NCBI RefSeq assembly: GCF_900302475.1
Contig: NZ_OMOQ01000001.1
Location: 2,046,001 to 2,110,000 of the forward strand
Source: Defluviimonas aquaemixtae
Lineage (GTDB): Bacteria; Pseudomonadota; Alphaproteobacteria; Rhodobacterales; Rhodobacteraceae
Direction: 5' to 3'
DNA: 64,000 nt
Part shown: piece after piece, positions 9,373 to 18,702 of the stretch
Layout of the letters: each line of letters begins with the position of its first letter
Position numbering within the stretch: the first letter of the stretch is position 1
Translations under genes and position numbers: made by a program
The notes under the pieces: model-generated
What the model saw: the letters and a program-made list of their open reading frames with translations, nothing else
What the model was told of the DNA's origin: nothing
Databases searched by the model: none

Positions 9373-11907
9373 GTGCAGAAACACACGGACTTCACCCCGT
9401 TCACGGAGATTACGCCATCGGCGCAAGTCGATGCCGCGCGGCATGGCTGGCGCGCCAAGTGTCTTCAGCGGCTGATCCGACTGGACTTGCCGGTGCCGAA
9501 ATCGGTGGCGTTGCCCTGCGACACCGTCCGCGCGATCGCAGCGGGCCAGATGCCCGACACACGGCGAATCGTGGCGAGTTTCGATGCCGGTGCGCTCATC
9601 TCGATCCGGCCGAGCCCCGCCGATCCCGACTGGGGCGGGCCGGGCACTGTACTGAATGTCGGTATGAACGCCGAGCGCCACGACGCGATCCGCGAGAAGC
9701 ACGGCCAGGCACTTGCCGACGCGCTTTACCTCGGCTTCGTACAGTCTTACGCAATCCATGTCGCGCGGCTCGACCCCGACATGTTCACGGCCGAGCCGTC
9801 TGAATCCGCGCTGGCCGCCGCGCTCGCCGCCTACGACGCCGAAATGGAGGAGGAATTCCCCCAGGACACCGCCCGCCAGCTTGCCGAGGTCCTGCGCTCC
9901 ATGGCGCGCGCGTGGGAAGGAACAACCGCACGGCTCCTGCGTGAGGCCAAGGGCGCGCCGCCCGAAGCCGCGCTCGGCCTCGTCGTGCAGGAGATGGTGC
10001 AGTGTTTAGGTCCGGGCCTCTCGGGTCAGGGCACGATTCAGCTGATCGAAGGCGTGACCGGCGCACCCCAGGTGACGGGCCGCTTCCGCGGGCTCAATCC
10101 CGCGAACCGCAAGGCCGAAGAGACATTTTATCTGGTCAAGGACAAGCGCGGCAATTCGCTCGAAGAGGCCGCGCCCGAGGTTTTCGCCACCCTTCAGGAC
10201 CACTGCCGCCGCTGCCGCGTAAAACTGCGCGAGGAGATGCAGATCGAGTTCGCGCTGGAGAATGGCGCGTTGAGGGTTATCGACGCAATCCGCGTGCCCT
10301 GCTCGTCGCGCGCGGCGGTGCGAACCGCGGTGACGCTCGCCCAGGAAGACATCATCAGCCGTGACGAGGCGATTCTCAGGGTCGAGCCGCGCGCGTTGTC
10401 GGAGCTCTTGCACTATCAAGTCGATCCCCGCGGCACGCGCGACTGTATCGCGCGCGGCATCAACGCCAGCCCCGGCGCCGCGTCGGGCCGCATCGTCCTT
10501 TCAGCCGCCGACGCCCAGGCCAGCGCCTCAAGAGGCGAAGCCTGCATCCTCGTACGCCGCGAGACGGTGCCCGAGGATATCCGCGGCATGCATGCCGCTG
10601 TGGCGGTCTTGACCGAGCGCGGCGGCATCACGAGCCATGCGGCGGTGATCGCGCGCGGGCTCGGCCTGCCCTGTATCGTCGGCGCCTCCGATCTTGGCCT
10701 CGACACGCGCGACCGCCGGATCACCACCAAAGACGGACGCGTCTTCGGCGAAGGCGACATGATCACGATCGATGGTACGAACGGCGAAGTTCTCGCCGGC
10801 ACTACCGAGATGCTGGAGCCCGCGCTGGACGAATGGTTCCGCACGCTTTTGCACTGGGCCGACAATGTCCGCGACATCGGCGTGCGCGCCAACGCCGATA
10901 CGCCGGACGAAGCCCGCACCGCGCGGATGTTCGAGGCCGAGGGGATCGGCCTTTGCCGGACCGAGCACATGTTCTTCGACGAAGACCGGCTGACGGTCAT
11001 GCGCGAGATGATCTTCGCCAACTCCGCGAAGGACCGGAAGGTGGCGCTTGACCGGCTGCTGCCGATGCAGCGGGCGGACTTCATCACGCTCTTTGATATC
11101 ATGGCGGGCCTTCCGGTCTGCATCCGGCTGTTCGATCCGCCGCTTCATGAATTTCTGCCGCAAGACCGCGAGGGGATGCGCGAACTGGCCGAGGCACTCG
11201 ACCGGCCGCTTTCGGAGGTGACGCGCCGTGTCGAGGCGCTGAGCGAGTTCAACCCGATGCTCGGCCTGCGCGGGGTGCGGATCGGCGTGACGGTGCCTGA
11301 AATCTACGAGATGCAGGCCCGCGCGATCTTTGAGGCAACCGTCGAAGCGTCAAGACGCGGCGCCGCCGTGGTGCCCGAAGTGATGATCCCGCTCGTCTCG
11401 GCCAAGCGCGAGGTCGAAATCGTGAAAACGCAGTTCGACGCCGTCGCCGCCGCCGTCAGAGTCGCGACCGGCGTCGATTTCGACTACCGCCTGGGGGTCA
11501 TGGTGGAGACTCCGCGCGCGGCACTTCGCGCCGGGGAAATCGCTCACCACGTGTCGTTCCTCTCGTTCGGAACGAACGACCTGACTCAGATGACATACGG
11601 CCTGTCGCGCGACGATGCCGGTCGCTTCATGGGCGACTACGTTAAGCAGCAGGTCTACCCTGAGGATCCGTTTCACGTTTTGGACATTGATGGCGTCGGC
11701 GAACTCCTGCTCATCGGGTGTGCGCGGGGGCGCAAAATTCAGCCTGACGTAACGCTTTCCGTCTGTGGCGAACATGGCGGCAACCCGCCAAGCATCGCAT
11801 TTTGTCGCAGGTCCGGCTTCGACTACGTCTCCTGCTCGCCGTTTAGAGTACCCGTCGCGCGACTCGCTGCCGCGCAGTTCGCCTTGCTCGACAAACAAGA
11901 TTCGTAA
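9373..11907 (+). CDS. PPDK-like PEP-utilizing protein with divergent ATP-binding domain
   Basis: An 844-residue relative of pyruvate, phosphate dikinase. The central phosphohistidine domain is intact: LTERGGITSHAAVIARG carries the catalytic His at about residue 422. The C-terminal PEP/pyruvate barrel is intact, with GLCRTEHMFF, MLGLRGVRIG, FLSFGTNDLTQMTYG and SVCGEHGG (catalytic Cys at about 798). The N-terminal ATP-grasp region is shortened and lacks the usual Gly-rich GGKGANLAEM segment; it reads HGWRAKCLQRLIRLDLPVP, and SIRPSPADPDWGGPGTVLN replaces the usual SVRSGA stretch. Start GTG 9373 has AAGAGG just upstream. It may be a bona fide but divergent PPDK, or an enzyme with another phosphoryl donor. 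Confidence 0.8.
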   Translation: MQKHTDFTPFTEITPSAQVDAARHGWRAKCLQRLIRLDLPVPKSVALPCDTVRAIAAGQMPDTRRIVASFDAGALISIRPSPADPDWGGPGTVLNVGMNAERHDAIREKHGQALADALYLGFVQSYAIHVARLDPDMFTAEPSESALAAALAAYDAEMEEEFPQDTARQLAEVLRSMARAWEGTTARLLREAKGAPPEAALGLVVQEMVQCLGPGLSGQGTIQLIEGVTGAPQVTGRFRGLNPANRKAEETFYLVKDKRGNSLEEAAPEVFATLQDHCRRCRVKLREEMQIEFALENGALRVIDAIRVPCSSRAAVRTAVTLAQEDIISRDEAILRVEPRALSELLHYQVDPRGTRDCIARGINASPGAASGRIVLSAADAQASASRGEACILVRRETVPEDIRGMHAAVAVLTERGGITSHAAVIARGLGLPCIVGASDLGLDTRDRRITTKDGRVFGEGDMITIDGTNGEVLAGTTEMLEPALDEWFRTLLHWADNVRDIGVRANADTPDEARTARMFEAEGIGLCRTEHMFFDEDRLTVMREMIFANSAKDRKVALDRLLPMQRADFITLFDIMAGLPVCIRLFDPPLHEFLPQDREGMRELAEALDRPLSEVTRRVEALSEFNPMLGLRGVRIGVTVPEIYEMQARAIFEATVEASRRGAAVVPEVMIPLVSAKREVEIVKTQFDAVAAAVRVATGVDFDYRLGVMVETPRAALRAGEIAHHVSFLSFGTNDLTQMTYGLSRDDAGRFMGDYVKQQVYPEDPFHVLDIDGVGELLLIGCARGRKIQPDVTLSVCGEHGGNPPSIAFCRRSGFDYVSCSPFRVPVARLAAAQFALLDKQDS

Positions 11908-11969
11908 ATTAATTCATTATTTGCAATATGTTACTCAAACGAAAGGCCTCCGGGCCCGCGTTTTTCTGT

Positions 11970-11986
11970 GTTTCCAAGTGGGAAAC
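11970..11986. promoter_or_regulatory. Palindrome GTTTCC-N5-GGAAAC
   Basis: GTTTCCAAGTGGGAAAC is an inverted repeat in the 210-bp region upstream of the cell wall hydrolase gene. A sequence matching 15 of 17 bases lies at 25099–25115. The shape is that of a dimeric regulator site. The regulator is unknown. Confidence 0.4.
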
Positions 11987-12117
11987 AGCCCATAGGTCAC
12001 AACGGGCCACTGTTGCCTAAATATCACGCGACTGGACGTGAGCGGCTGTATGGGATATGCCGCGCCGGTCAAAGCCTTGGGGGCTGTGGCTCGACGTTAG
12101 CAATTCGGGATAGTGAA

Positions 12118-12804
12118 ATGTTTATGCTGAAGTCTTGGACCGGGGGCATCGCCATGCTCCTCGCCCTCTCTGGAGGCGTGCACGCCGAGATGACGGTTAG
12201 CCAGTCGAATGATCCGACCGCTGCCATTGGAATGAACCTGACCGCCCTTCTTGGACAGGAACGGGCGGCGCTCGGCGCCGTTAAGGGGACTCGCCTCACT
12301 GCAATCGTGACCTCGCCCGCACCGAAGACGCGGTCGAAGTCGAAGAACAAAGCCATCGGGTATGACACGGCATGGCTCGCCAACCAGTCCGCGCCCACGG
12401 GTGGGCCCGAATTCGAGTGCCTTGCCAAGGCGCTCTATTTTGAAGCGCGCGGCGAAGGCATCAAGGGGCAGGCGGCTGTCGCTGAAGTGATCCTCAACCG
12501 GGTGGACAGCCCGCGTTTCCCCGCCTCGGTCTGTGGCGTGGTCAATCAGTCGAATTCGCGCGGCTGCCAATTCTCGTTCATGTGTGACGGTGCTGCCGAG
12601 CGGATCGGCGACAAGAGCGCCTGGACTGTCGCCGGCAAGATCGCGCGCGCCATGATCGAAGGCGCGCCGCGCCGTCTGACCGACGGAGCAACCTATTTCC
12701 ACACGCCCGCCGTGCGGCCGGCCTGGTCGCGCCGTTTCGACCGGACCGCGGAAATCGGACAGCACATCTTCTACCGCCCGCCGCTAAAGACAGCGCTGAA
12801 CTGA
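12118..12804 (+). CDS. Cell wall hydrolase, SleB family
   Basis: A 228-residue exported protein with a signal peptide (MFMLKSWTGGIAMLLALSGG, cleavage probably after VHA) and a C-terminal Hydrolase_2/SleB domain from about residue 110: CLAKALYFEARGEGIKGQAAVAEVILNRV, SVCGVVNQ, then CQFSFMCDG. The Glu in YFEARGE is the likely catalytic residue of these lytic-transglycosylase-like peptidoglycan hydrolases. ATG 12118 was chosen because it begins the signal peptide; an upstream ATG at 11968 in the same frame would add 50 residues without export features. The 210 bp upstream is low in GC and contains a palindrome. Confidence 0.88.
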   Translation: MFMLKSWTGGIAMLLALSGGVHAEMTVSQSNDPTAAIGMNLTALLGQERAALGAVKGTRLTAIVTSPAPKTRSKSKNKAIGYDTAWLANQSAPTGGPEFECLAKALYFEARGEGIKGQAAVAEVILNRVDSPRFPASVCGVVNQSNSRGCQFSFMCDGAAERIGDKSAWTVAGKIARAMIEGAPRRLTDGATYFHTPAVRPAWSRRFDRTAEIGQHIFYRPPLKTALN

Positions 12805-12906
12805 GACGCCGAGGGTCGCTTGCGGGCCGCAACGCGCCGACCTCGCGCTATTCCTAGCGCGGGGCGTGGCGCTATGATGCGCCGAGCCGACGTTCGGAGC
12901 ATCGAC

Positions 12907-13791
12907 ATGTGTGACGACATCCGCCTGGCCTTCGCCCATCCGGAAGACCGCGCCCACGCGATGGAGACAGGCGATCCGCCCGACCGGATCAGTCTGCGCG
13001 ATCATATCGCGCAGGCCGATATAGGGGCCTTCCAGGTCGAGCGCGGCGCCCCGCAGCGGTTGCGCTTCAACGTCGTGGTGGAACTCCGCACGCAGGACAA
13101 GGCGGGCGACGACGTGGATCGTATCCTTTCCTATGACCGGATCACCGATGCGATCGCGGCCGAGCTCGCGGCCGAACGGCTCAATCTACTCGAAACTCTG
13201 GCCGAACGCATCTGCGCGCGTCTGCTGGCTGAGCCGCAGCCCGAGCGCGTCTTCCTGCGCGTCGAGAAGCTCGACCGGGGGCCCGGCGCACTTGGCGTTG
13301 AGATCGTCCGGAGCCGCAGCGCCGAAACGACCGACACGCCGAGGGAATCCGCGCCTCGGCCCGTCATCGCGCATGTGCCGGCGGACATATTGGCGCCCGC
13401 ACTTTCGGCCTGGCTCGACCGCATTGCTCCCACCGCGGCGGTCGTGACTGTCGGCCTGCCCGATCTTCCCCGCCCCGAGGCGGCCACGCCCGACGCCCAG
13501 CGCCGCATCGATCTTCTCGCTATTGAACAGGCCGCCTGGGCGGTCGCCGCGCTCGACAGCCGCCTTAACGTTGTCGCGACGCGGACCGAACTTGACTGGG
13601 CGATGAAGCGGGGCGAACCGGTCGTCTGGGCGCCGGGCAAAATGGCGCTCGATGTCGCAGGCGCACCGCTGCGCGCCGACCCCTTTGCGCTGGCGCTCTG
13701 GCTCGCCGAGATGCTCGACGCCACGCGGGTCGATCTTCACGAAACTGTTGCAGTGCCGGCAGGTTGCCGCGTGCCTGTCGGGCCGCTCTGA
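12907..13791 (+). CDS. folB: Dihydroneopterin aldolase with C-terminal extension
   Basis: Residues about 20–125 are a FolB domain (SLRDHIAQADIGAFQVERGAPQRLRFNVVV, DDVDRILSYDRITDAI, LNLLETLAERICARLL), which splits dihydroneopterin to 6-hydroxymethyl-dihydropterin and glycolaldehyde in folate synthesis. About 150 further residues follow, roughly twice the length of an ordinary FolB. This part looks alpha/beta and includes AVVTVGLPDLPRP and PVVWAPGKMALDVAG with a late DPFALALWLAEMLDATRVDL, faintly like an amino-acid-kinase fold; that is inference. The start ATG 12907 has GGAG eight bases upstream. folP follows 44 bases later. Confidence 0.85.
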   Translation: MCDDIRLAFAHPEDRAHAMETGDPPDRISLRDHIAQADIGAFQVERGAPQRLRFNVVVELRTQDKAGDDVDRILSYDRITDAIAAELAAERLNLLETLAERICARLLAEPQPERVFLRVEKLDRGPGALGVEIVRSRSAETTDTPRESAPRPVIAHVPADILAPALSAWLDRIAPTAAVVTVGLPDLPRPEAATPDAQRRIDLLAIEQAAWAVAALDSRLNVVATRTELDWAMKRGEPVVWAPGKMALDVAGAPLRADPFALALWLAEMLDATRVDLHETVAVPAGCRVPVGPL

Positions 13792-13835
13792 TCGACGCCC
13801 TTGCCAAGCGGCGTGGTGCGGAAGAAAAGCCCCGC

Positions 13836-14858
13836 ATGGAATATTTCCGCCCGATCCCGATGACAGATCCGCTGCGCCCCGACGGCGCACTGCCGCTCGC
13901 CGGCGGATGGTGCTGGTTCGACCGGGCCGAGGTTCTGAAGCGCGATGGCTCAAGGGGCCTCATCCTGGCCGAAGATATCCCGGCGGAGATCCGTGGCCAC
14001 CTCACCGCCGCCCGCCTGCCGCTGGCGGGGATGGAGTTCGACCGTCCGCGCCTCATGGGCATTCTTAACGTGACACCCGACAGCTTTTCCGATGGCGGGC
14101 GCTTTCATGCCGGGGACGCCGCCGCTGCCCATGCCCGCGCGATGGCCGAGGCGGGGGCCGACATCCTCGACATCGGTGGCGAAAGCACGCGGCCTGGCGC
14201 GGGTGTCGTCGGAGCTGCCGAGGAGATCGAGCGCACCGCGCCGGTGATCTCGAAGCTTCGGTCAGGCGGTCTCAAGCTCCCCATCTCAATCGACACGCGC
14301 AAGGCCGAGGTCGCCGGGGCCGCGCTCGACGCCGGTGCCGATTTCGTCAACGATGTCGCGGCTTTGGGTTACGATCCTGGTATCGCTGCGCTTGTGGCCG
14401 CGCGCGGGGTGCCGCTGTGCCTCATGCATGCGCAGGGCGATCCTGCGACCATGCAGAATGACCCACGCTATGACAGCGTCCTCCTCGATGTCTTTGATTT
14501 TCTTGCCGAACGTGTCGCGCAGGCTGAAGCGGCCGGGATCCCGCGCGACCGCATCGTCGTCGACCCAGGCATCGGCTTTGGAAAGACAGTCGCGCATAAT
14601 CTTGAGCTGCTCCGGGGCCTGTCGCTGTTTCACGGCCTGGGCTGCGTCGTGCTCCTCGGCGCGTCGCGCAAGCGGTTCATCGGTACCATTGGCGGCGGGG
14701 CGGCGGAGAGTCGTGCCGAGCTGCGCATCCCCGGCACGATCGCCGTGATGCTTGCCGGGCTCGCGCAAGGAGTGCAGTTTCATCGCGTCCATGATATCGT
14801 CGAGGCAAAACAGGCGCTAAGGCTCTACGAAGCCGTGAGCGCGGGAGAACAGGCATGA
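13836..14858 (+). CDS. folP: Dihydropteroate synthase
   Basis: Condenses 6-hydroxymethyl-dihydropterin pyrophosphate with p-aminobenzoate to dihydropteroate, the sulfonamide target. TIM-barrel signatures are present: [76 protein letters not shown] and [10 protein letters not shown]. The protein is 340 residues, longer than the usual 270–290, because of about 70 N-terminal residues (MEYFRPIPM onward) before the barrel. It overlaps glmM by four bases (ATGA), so the two are coupled. p-Aminobenzoate genes lie 18 kb away at 32.6 kb. Confidence 0.96.
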   Translation: MEYFRPIPMTDPLRPDGALPLAGGWCWFDRAEVLKRDGSRGLILAEDIPAEIRGHLTAARLPLAGMEFDRPRLMGILNVTPDSFSDGGRFHAGDAAAAHARAMAEAGADILDIGGESTRPGAGVVGAAEEIERTAPVISKLRSGGLKLPISIDTRKAEVAGAALDAGADFVNDVAALGYDPGIAALVAARGVPLCLMHAQGDPATMQNDPRYDSVLLDVFDFLAERVAQAEAAGIPRDRIVVDPGIGFGKTVAHNLELLRGLSLFHGLGCVVLLGASRKRFIGTIGGGAAESRAELRIPGTIAVMLAGLAQGVQFHRVHDIVEAKQALRLYEAVSAGEQA

Positions 14859-16198
14859 GCAGAAAGATCTTCGGAACCGACGGCGTGCGCGGCACGGCGA
14901 ACACGTATCCCATGACTGCCGAGATGGCGCTGAGGCTCGGCGCGGCGGCGGGTCGCTTCTTCCGCACTGACGGGCGGAACGGGCACCGGGTTGTGATCGG
15001 CAAGGACACGCGACTTTCCGGCTACATGCTCGAAAACGCGCTGACGGCGGGGCTGACCTCGACGGGCATGAACGTACTCCTCCTTGGGCCGGTGCCCACC
15101 CCTGCGGTGGGTTACCTAACCCGCTCCATGCGCGCGGATCTCGGCATCATGATCTCGGCGTCCCACAACCCTGCCCACGATAACGGCATCAAGTTCTTCG
15201 GGCCTGACGGGTTCAAGCTTTCTGACGAGGCCGAGACCGAGATCGAAGAGATCCTGACGGGCGAGATCGAGCCGGCCCAACCTGAGAATATCGGCCGCGC
15301 GAGACGGATCGACGATGGGCGCGGACGCTATGTCGAATACGCCAAGACAACGTTCCCGCTGCGCGGCCAGCTTTCCGGCCTCAAGGTTGTCATCGACTGC
15401 GCGAACGGGGCGGCTTATCGCGCCGCGCCCGAAGTGCTGTGGGAGCTTGGCGCCGAGGTGATCCCGGTGGGAGTCACGCCCAATGGCCACAACATCAACG
15501 ACCACTGCGGGTCCACCCACCTGGAGACGGCAGCCGCGGCGGTCGTGGCGCATGGTGCGGACCTTGGCATCTCGCTGGATGGCGATGCGGATCGGGTGAT
15601 GATCCTCGACGAGAACGGCAAGGTCGCGGACGGCGATCAGATCATGGCGCTTTTCGCCGCGCGTTGGGCAGAGTCCGGTCGGCTGAGCGGCGATGCGCTC
15701 GTCGCGACGGTCATGTCCAACCTTGGACTTGAGCGCTTCCTGCGCAGCCGCGGTCTGCGCCTCGAGCGGACAGCGGTTGGCGACCGCTACGTTGTCGAGC
15801 GGATGCGCGAGGGCGGCTTCAACCTCGGCGGCGAGCAATCGGGCCATATCGTGATGACCGACTATGCGACGACGGGCGACGGCCTGATCGCTGGATTGCA
15901 GTTCCTCGCCGCGATGGCCGAGACGGGCAAGCGCGCCTCCGAACTCGTCCGCCAGTTCGACACGGTGCCGCAGATGCTCAAGAACGTCCGCTACGGGGTC
16001 GGAACCGAACCGCTGTCGGCCGCCAATGTCCAAGCTGCGATCACCGGCGCGGAAGCGCGTCTGAATGGCTCCGGCCGGCTGCTGATCCGCAAGTCGGGCA
16101 CCGAGCCGCTGATCCGGGTCATGGCAGAATGCGAGGACGAAGCGCTTCTCGCCGAAATCGTAGACGGGATCGTGCAGGCGGTGGAAAGCGCCGCCTGA
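14855..16198 (+). CDS. glmM: Phosphoglucosamine mutase
   Basis: Interconverts glucosamine-6-phosphate and glucosamine-1-phosphate for UDP-GlcNAc, peptidoglycan and LPS synthesis. It has 447 residues, the normal length. The active-site phosphoserine loop is [13 protein letters not shown] (Ser at about residue 103), the metal loop is DGDADR, and the phosphate-binding C-terminal loop is [15 protein letters not shown]. It starts inside the folP stop codon. The folP–glmM arrangement is common in many bacteria. Confidence 0.98.
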   Translation: MSRKIFGTDGVRGTANTYPMTAEMALRLGAAAGRFFRTDGRNGHRVVIGKDTRLSGYMLENALTAGLTSTGMNVLLLGPVPTPAVGYLTRSMRADLGIMISASHNPAHDNGIKFFGPDGFKLSDEAETEIEEILTGEIEPAQPENIGRARRIDDGRGRYVEYAKTTFPLRGQLSGLKVVIDCANGAAYRAAPEVLWELGAEVIPVGVTPNGHNINDHCGSTHLETAAAAVVAHGADLGISLDGDADRVMILDENGKVADGDQIMALFAARWAESGRLSGDALVATVMSNLGLERFLRSRGLRLERTAVGDRYVVERMREGGFNLGGEQSGHIVMTDYATTGDGLIAGLQFLAAMAETGKRASELVRQFDTVPQMLKNVRYGVGTEPLSAANVQAAITGAEARLNGSGRLLIRKSGTEPLIRVMAECEDEALLAEIVDGIVQAVESAA

Positions 16199-16209
16199 AA
16201 CGCGCTTCC

Positions 16210-16698
16210 CTATCCAAGCATCTTCATCATCAGAACGAGGTCGAGCCAGCGCCCGAACTTGCGGCCGACTTCGGGAATGCGCGCGACATGGATGAAGCCT
16301 ATCCGTTCGTGGAAGGCAACGCCTTCTGAATTCTCGCCTGACACCCCCGCGAAGAGAGTATGCGCTCCACCAGCGCGAGCATGCGCCTCGATCCGCGCCA
16401 TCAAAGCGCGTCCCGTGCCGCGCCCGCGCGCCCGTGGCGCGAGCACGATGGTATGTTCCATCGCATGGACATAGCCGATGCCGCCCCGAAATTGGGCGTA
16501 GGTCGCGAAGCCGAGCAACCCTTCTTCTTCCGCGATGAGGAATTCGCGCCCCGCCGCCCGCCGTTCCGCTATGAGCACAGCGAGGCTCTTGACGGTCTTC
16601 TCCTCGCTCGTGAAGGTGACAGTCGTGTCCCGGATGACCGGATTCCATTGGTCGAGTATGGCCGGCAAGTCTGCCGTCACTGCAGGCCGGATGATCAC
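16210..16698 (-). CDS. GNAT N-acetyltransferase (phosphinothricin acetyltransferase-like)
   Basis: A 162-residue acetyltransferase of the PAT/Bar type. The N-terminus IRPAVTADLPAILDQWNPVIRDTT, the acetyl-CoA pyrophosphate-binding loop RARGRGTGRAL and the C-terminal GFIHVARIPEVGRKFGRWLD are all family-like. Such enzymes acetylate phosphinothricin, methionine sulfoximine or related amines; the natural substrate is unknown. It overlaps the 3' end of the preceding glyoxalase-like gene by four bases and is convergent with glmM, 11 bases away. Confidence 0.85.
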   Translation of the reverse strand: MIIRPAVTADLPAILDQWNPVIRDTTVTFTSEEKTVKSLAVLIAERRAAGREFLIAEEEGLLGFATYAQFRGGIGYVHAMEHTIVLAPRARGRGTGRALMARIEAHARAGGAHTLFAGVSGENSEGVAFHERIGFIHVARIPEVGRKFGRWLDLVLMMKMLG

Positions 16699-17303
16699 GT
16701 CAGCACCCGCTCGCCCGCAGGCGTCGCAATCACTGCCCTGAGGCCGGGCGGCCCCACCACAAAATCGATGCGCGGATCGTTAAGCGGCAGCGCTCGGCCA
16801 AGAGCGCCCGCCTCCGAGTGCGACACCTCGAGCTTCAGGAGCCGGCACCCCCGGTCCGGCAAGGCGGCGGCAGGATGGGCATGGCTGCGCCATTCGATTA
16901 GCGCGGGGAATCGATTGTCGAACGGCAGTCGCCCGTCTTCCGGTACAGCCATGCGCCAGCGATAGGCGCCCCGGGCGAGGTCGATCGGCCACCCCGCCCC
17001 CTCCGGCGCCCCGGCGAGCGCCGCATGCAGATCGTCCACCCGCAGCACCCAGTTCGTCAGCCGAGGCGGGCCGGAAAATGCATCAAGCGCGAACCAACGC
17101 GGTCGATCCGGCGCGGGCGCGTCGGGATCGATCGCGATCACTTCGAGATATTCGGACGGGCCGAGGCTCAGAAGGCGGTTGTGCGTCCCCATCAGAGGAT
17201 GCCTCCCGCCAGTCTCGAGCGCGACGCCCAGCGCCGCTTCCACGTCCGCGGCCCCCTCGTCCAGTATCCGCGCCGAAACCGCAAGATGATCGAATTCCGC
17301 CAT
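16695..17303 (-). CDS. Glyoxalase-like (VOC superfamily) protein
   Basis: A 202-residue protein resembling the Glyoxalase_3 type of VOC fold. The first beta-strand is FDHLAVSARILDEGAADVEAALGV, followed by HPLMGTHNRLLSLGPSEYLEVIAIDP and LTNWVLRVDDLHAAL. His in DHLAV and Glu in YLEVIAI are plausible metal ligands. No substrate can be assigned. ATG 17303 (MAEFDHLAV) begins at the first strand of the fold. Its stop overlaps the start of the GNAT gene (ATGA), so the two probably work from one transcript. Confidence 0.75.
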   Translation of the reverse strand: MAEFDHLAVSARILDEGAADVEAALGVALETGGRHPLMGTHNRLLSLGPSEYLEVIAIDPDAPAPDRPRWFALDAFSGPPRLTNWVLRVDDLHAALAGAPEGAGWPIDLARGAYRWRMAVPEDGRLPFDNRFPALIEWRSHAHPAAALPDRGCRLLKLEVSHSEAGALGRALPLNDPRIDFVVGPPGLRAVIATPAGERVLT

Positions 17304-17446
17304 GCCGTGTTCCCCGCCCGATCCAGATAATCCTAGGCGCGCACGAGCGTCGGGCAAGCCGATTTCCGGCGCATCGACTGTTGATCTCGCCGGGAAAAGG
17401 TTCATCTTGTCCCGAACGTCATTGAACCCGACAGGAATTCGCCCGT

Positions 17447-18667
17447 ATGAGCCTTTCCCGCACCCTCGAACGTCTGTTCCGCCACGACGCCGCAGGGGGT
17501 GTCGTTCTCATGCTCGCCGCGCTTCTGGCGCTGATCGTCGCCAATTCCTCGCTGTCGGCCGGGTATCACCTGATCCTCGTAAAGAAGCTCTCGATCCTTC
17601 TCGATGGCGAAGGGCTCTCGAAACCGCTGATCCTGTGGATCAACGACGGGCTGATGGCGGTCTTCTTCTTCCTCGTCGGGCTGGAGTTGAAGCGCGAGAT
17701 GGTCGAAGGCAAGCTGAAGAAGCCCGGCGATGTCGTGCTTCCGGGCATGGCGGCCGTGGGCGGCATGGTTGTGCCGGCGCTGATCTATCTGGCGCTGAAT
17801 TTCTCCGACCCGGTCACGCGCGGCGGATGGGCGATCCCGGCGGCGACAGACATCGCCTTCGCGGTGGGCGTTCTCGCGCTTCTCGGAAAGCGGGTTCCCT
17901 CGGCCTTGAAGATCTTCCTCCTTACGCTTGCGATCCTCGACGACCTGGGCGCCATCCTGATCATCGCGCTCTTCTATACCAGGGAACTGCATATCGACTA
18001 TCTCTGGCTGGCGCTTCTGCCGCTCGCCGGGCTTTTATGGCTGAACTGGGTTGGCGCCCATCGCCATGCGCCATTCATATTATGCGGCGTTATCCTTTGG
18101 GTGCTCGTCCTGAAATCCGGTGTCCATGCGACGCTTGCGGGTGTGATCACCGCGTTTTTCGTACCGATGAAGGACCGCTTCGGAAAATCGCCGCTCCACG
18201 CGATGGAGGATGCCCTGACGCCTTATGTCGGATTTCTCATCGTGCCGATCTTCGCCTTCGCCAATGCCGGTGTGGTGCTTCAGGGGCTGACATTCGGTGA
18301 TCTCTTCGCGCCCCTGCCGCTGGGTATCGCAGCGGGTCTCGTTGTCGGCAAACAGCTTGGCGTCTTCGGCGTGACCTGGCTGATGGTCAGAGCCGGCTGG
18401 GCACGGCTGCCACATGCCGTCACCTGGGCGCATGTCTACGGGATCGCATGCCTGGCCGGGATCGGCTTCACGATGTCCCTGTTCATCGGCGGCCTGAGCT
18501 TCGACAGCCAGGACAACATGAACGCGGTGCGGCTCGGCGTCCTCGTGGGGTCGGGCATCTCCGCGATACTCGGCTATGCGATCCTGCTTCTCAGCGCCGC
18601 GCCGGGCGTAGAGGATGAAGCGGAAGCGCCGGCTTCCGATCACCCCGCGCCCGCTGTCCACAACTGA
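17447..18667 (+). CDS. nhaA: Na+/H+ antiporter NhaA
   Basis: Exports Na+ in exchange for H+ across the inner membrane, giving salt and alkali tolerance, as expected of a marine-type bacterium. The 406-residue protein has about 12 membrane segments. The key transport region is intact: TDIAFAVGVLALLGKRVPSALKIFLLTLAILDD, with the paired Asp of the ion-binding site, and a second conserved stretch GIGFTMSLFIGGL. It is convergent with the mutase gene 36 bases away. Confidence 0.95.
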   Translation: MSLSRTLERLFRHDAAGGVVLMLAALLALIVANSSLSAGYHLILVKKLSILLDGEGLSKPLILWINDGLMAVFFFLVGLELKREMVEGKLKKPGDVVLPGMAAVGGMVVPALIYLALNFSDPVTRGGWAIPAATDIAFAVGVLALLGKRVPSALKIFLLTLAILDDLGAILIIALFYTRELHIDYLWLALLPLAGLLWLNWVGAHRHAPFILCGVILWVLVLKSGVHATLAGVITAFFVPMKDRFGKSPLHAMEDALTPYVGFLIVPIFAFANAGVVLQGLTFGDLFAPLPLGIAAGLVVGKQLGVFGVTWLMVRAGWARLPHAVTWAHVYGIACLAGIGFTMSLFIGGLSFDSQDNMNAVRLGVLVGSGISAILGYAILLLSAAPGVEDEAEAPASDHPAPAVHN

Positions 18668-18702
18668 CGAAGCCGGCGAAGCCACTCAGACGGGCGGCCC
18701 CA

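Noticed and set aside
15116-16648. Minus-strand open frame of 510 codons opposite glmM and the GNAT gene
   Set aside because: Antisense to glmM, which has all catalytic motifs; the frame shows no family resemblance.
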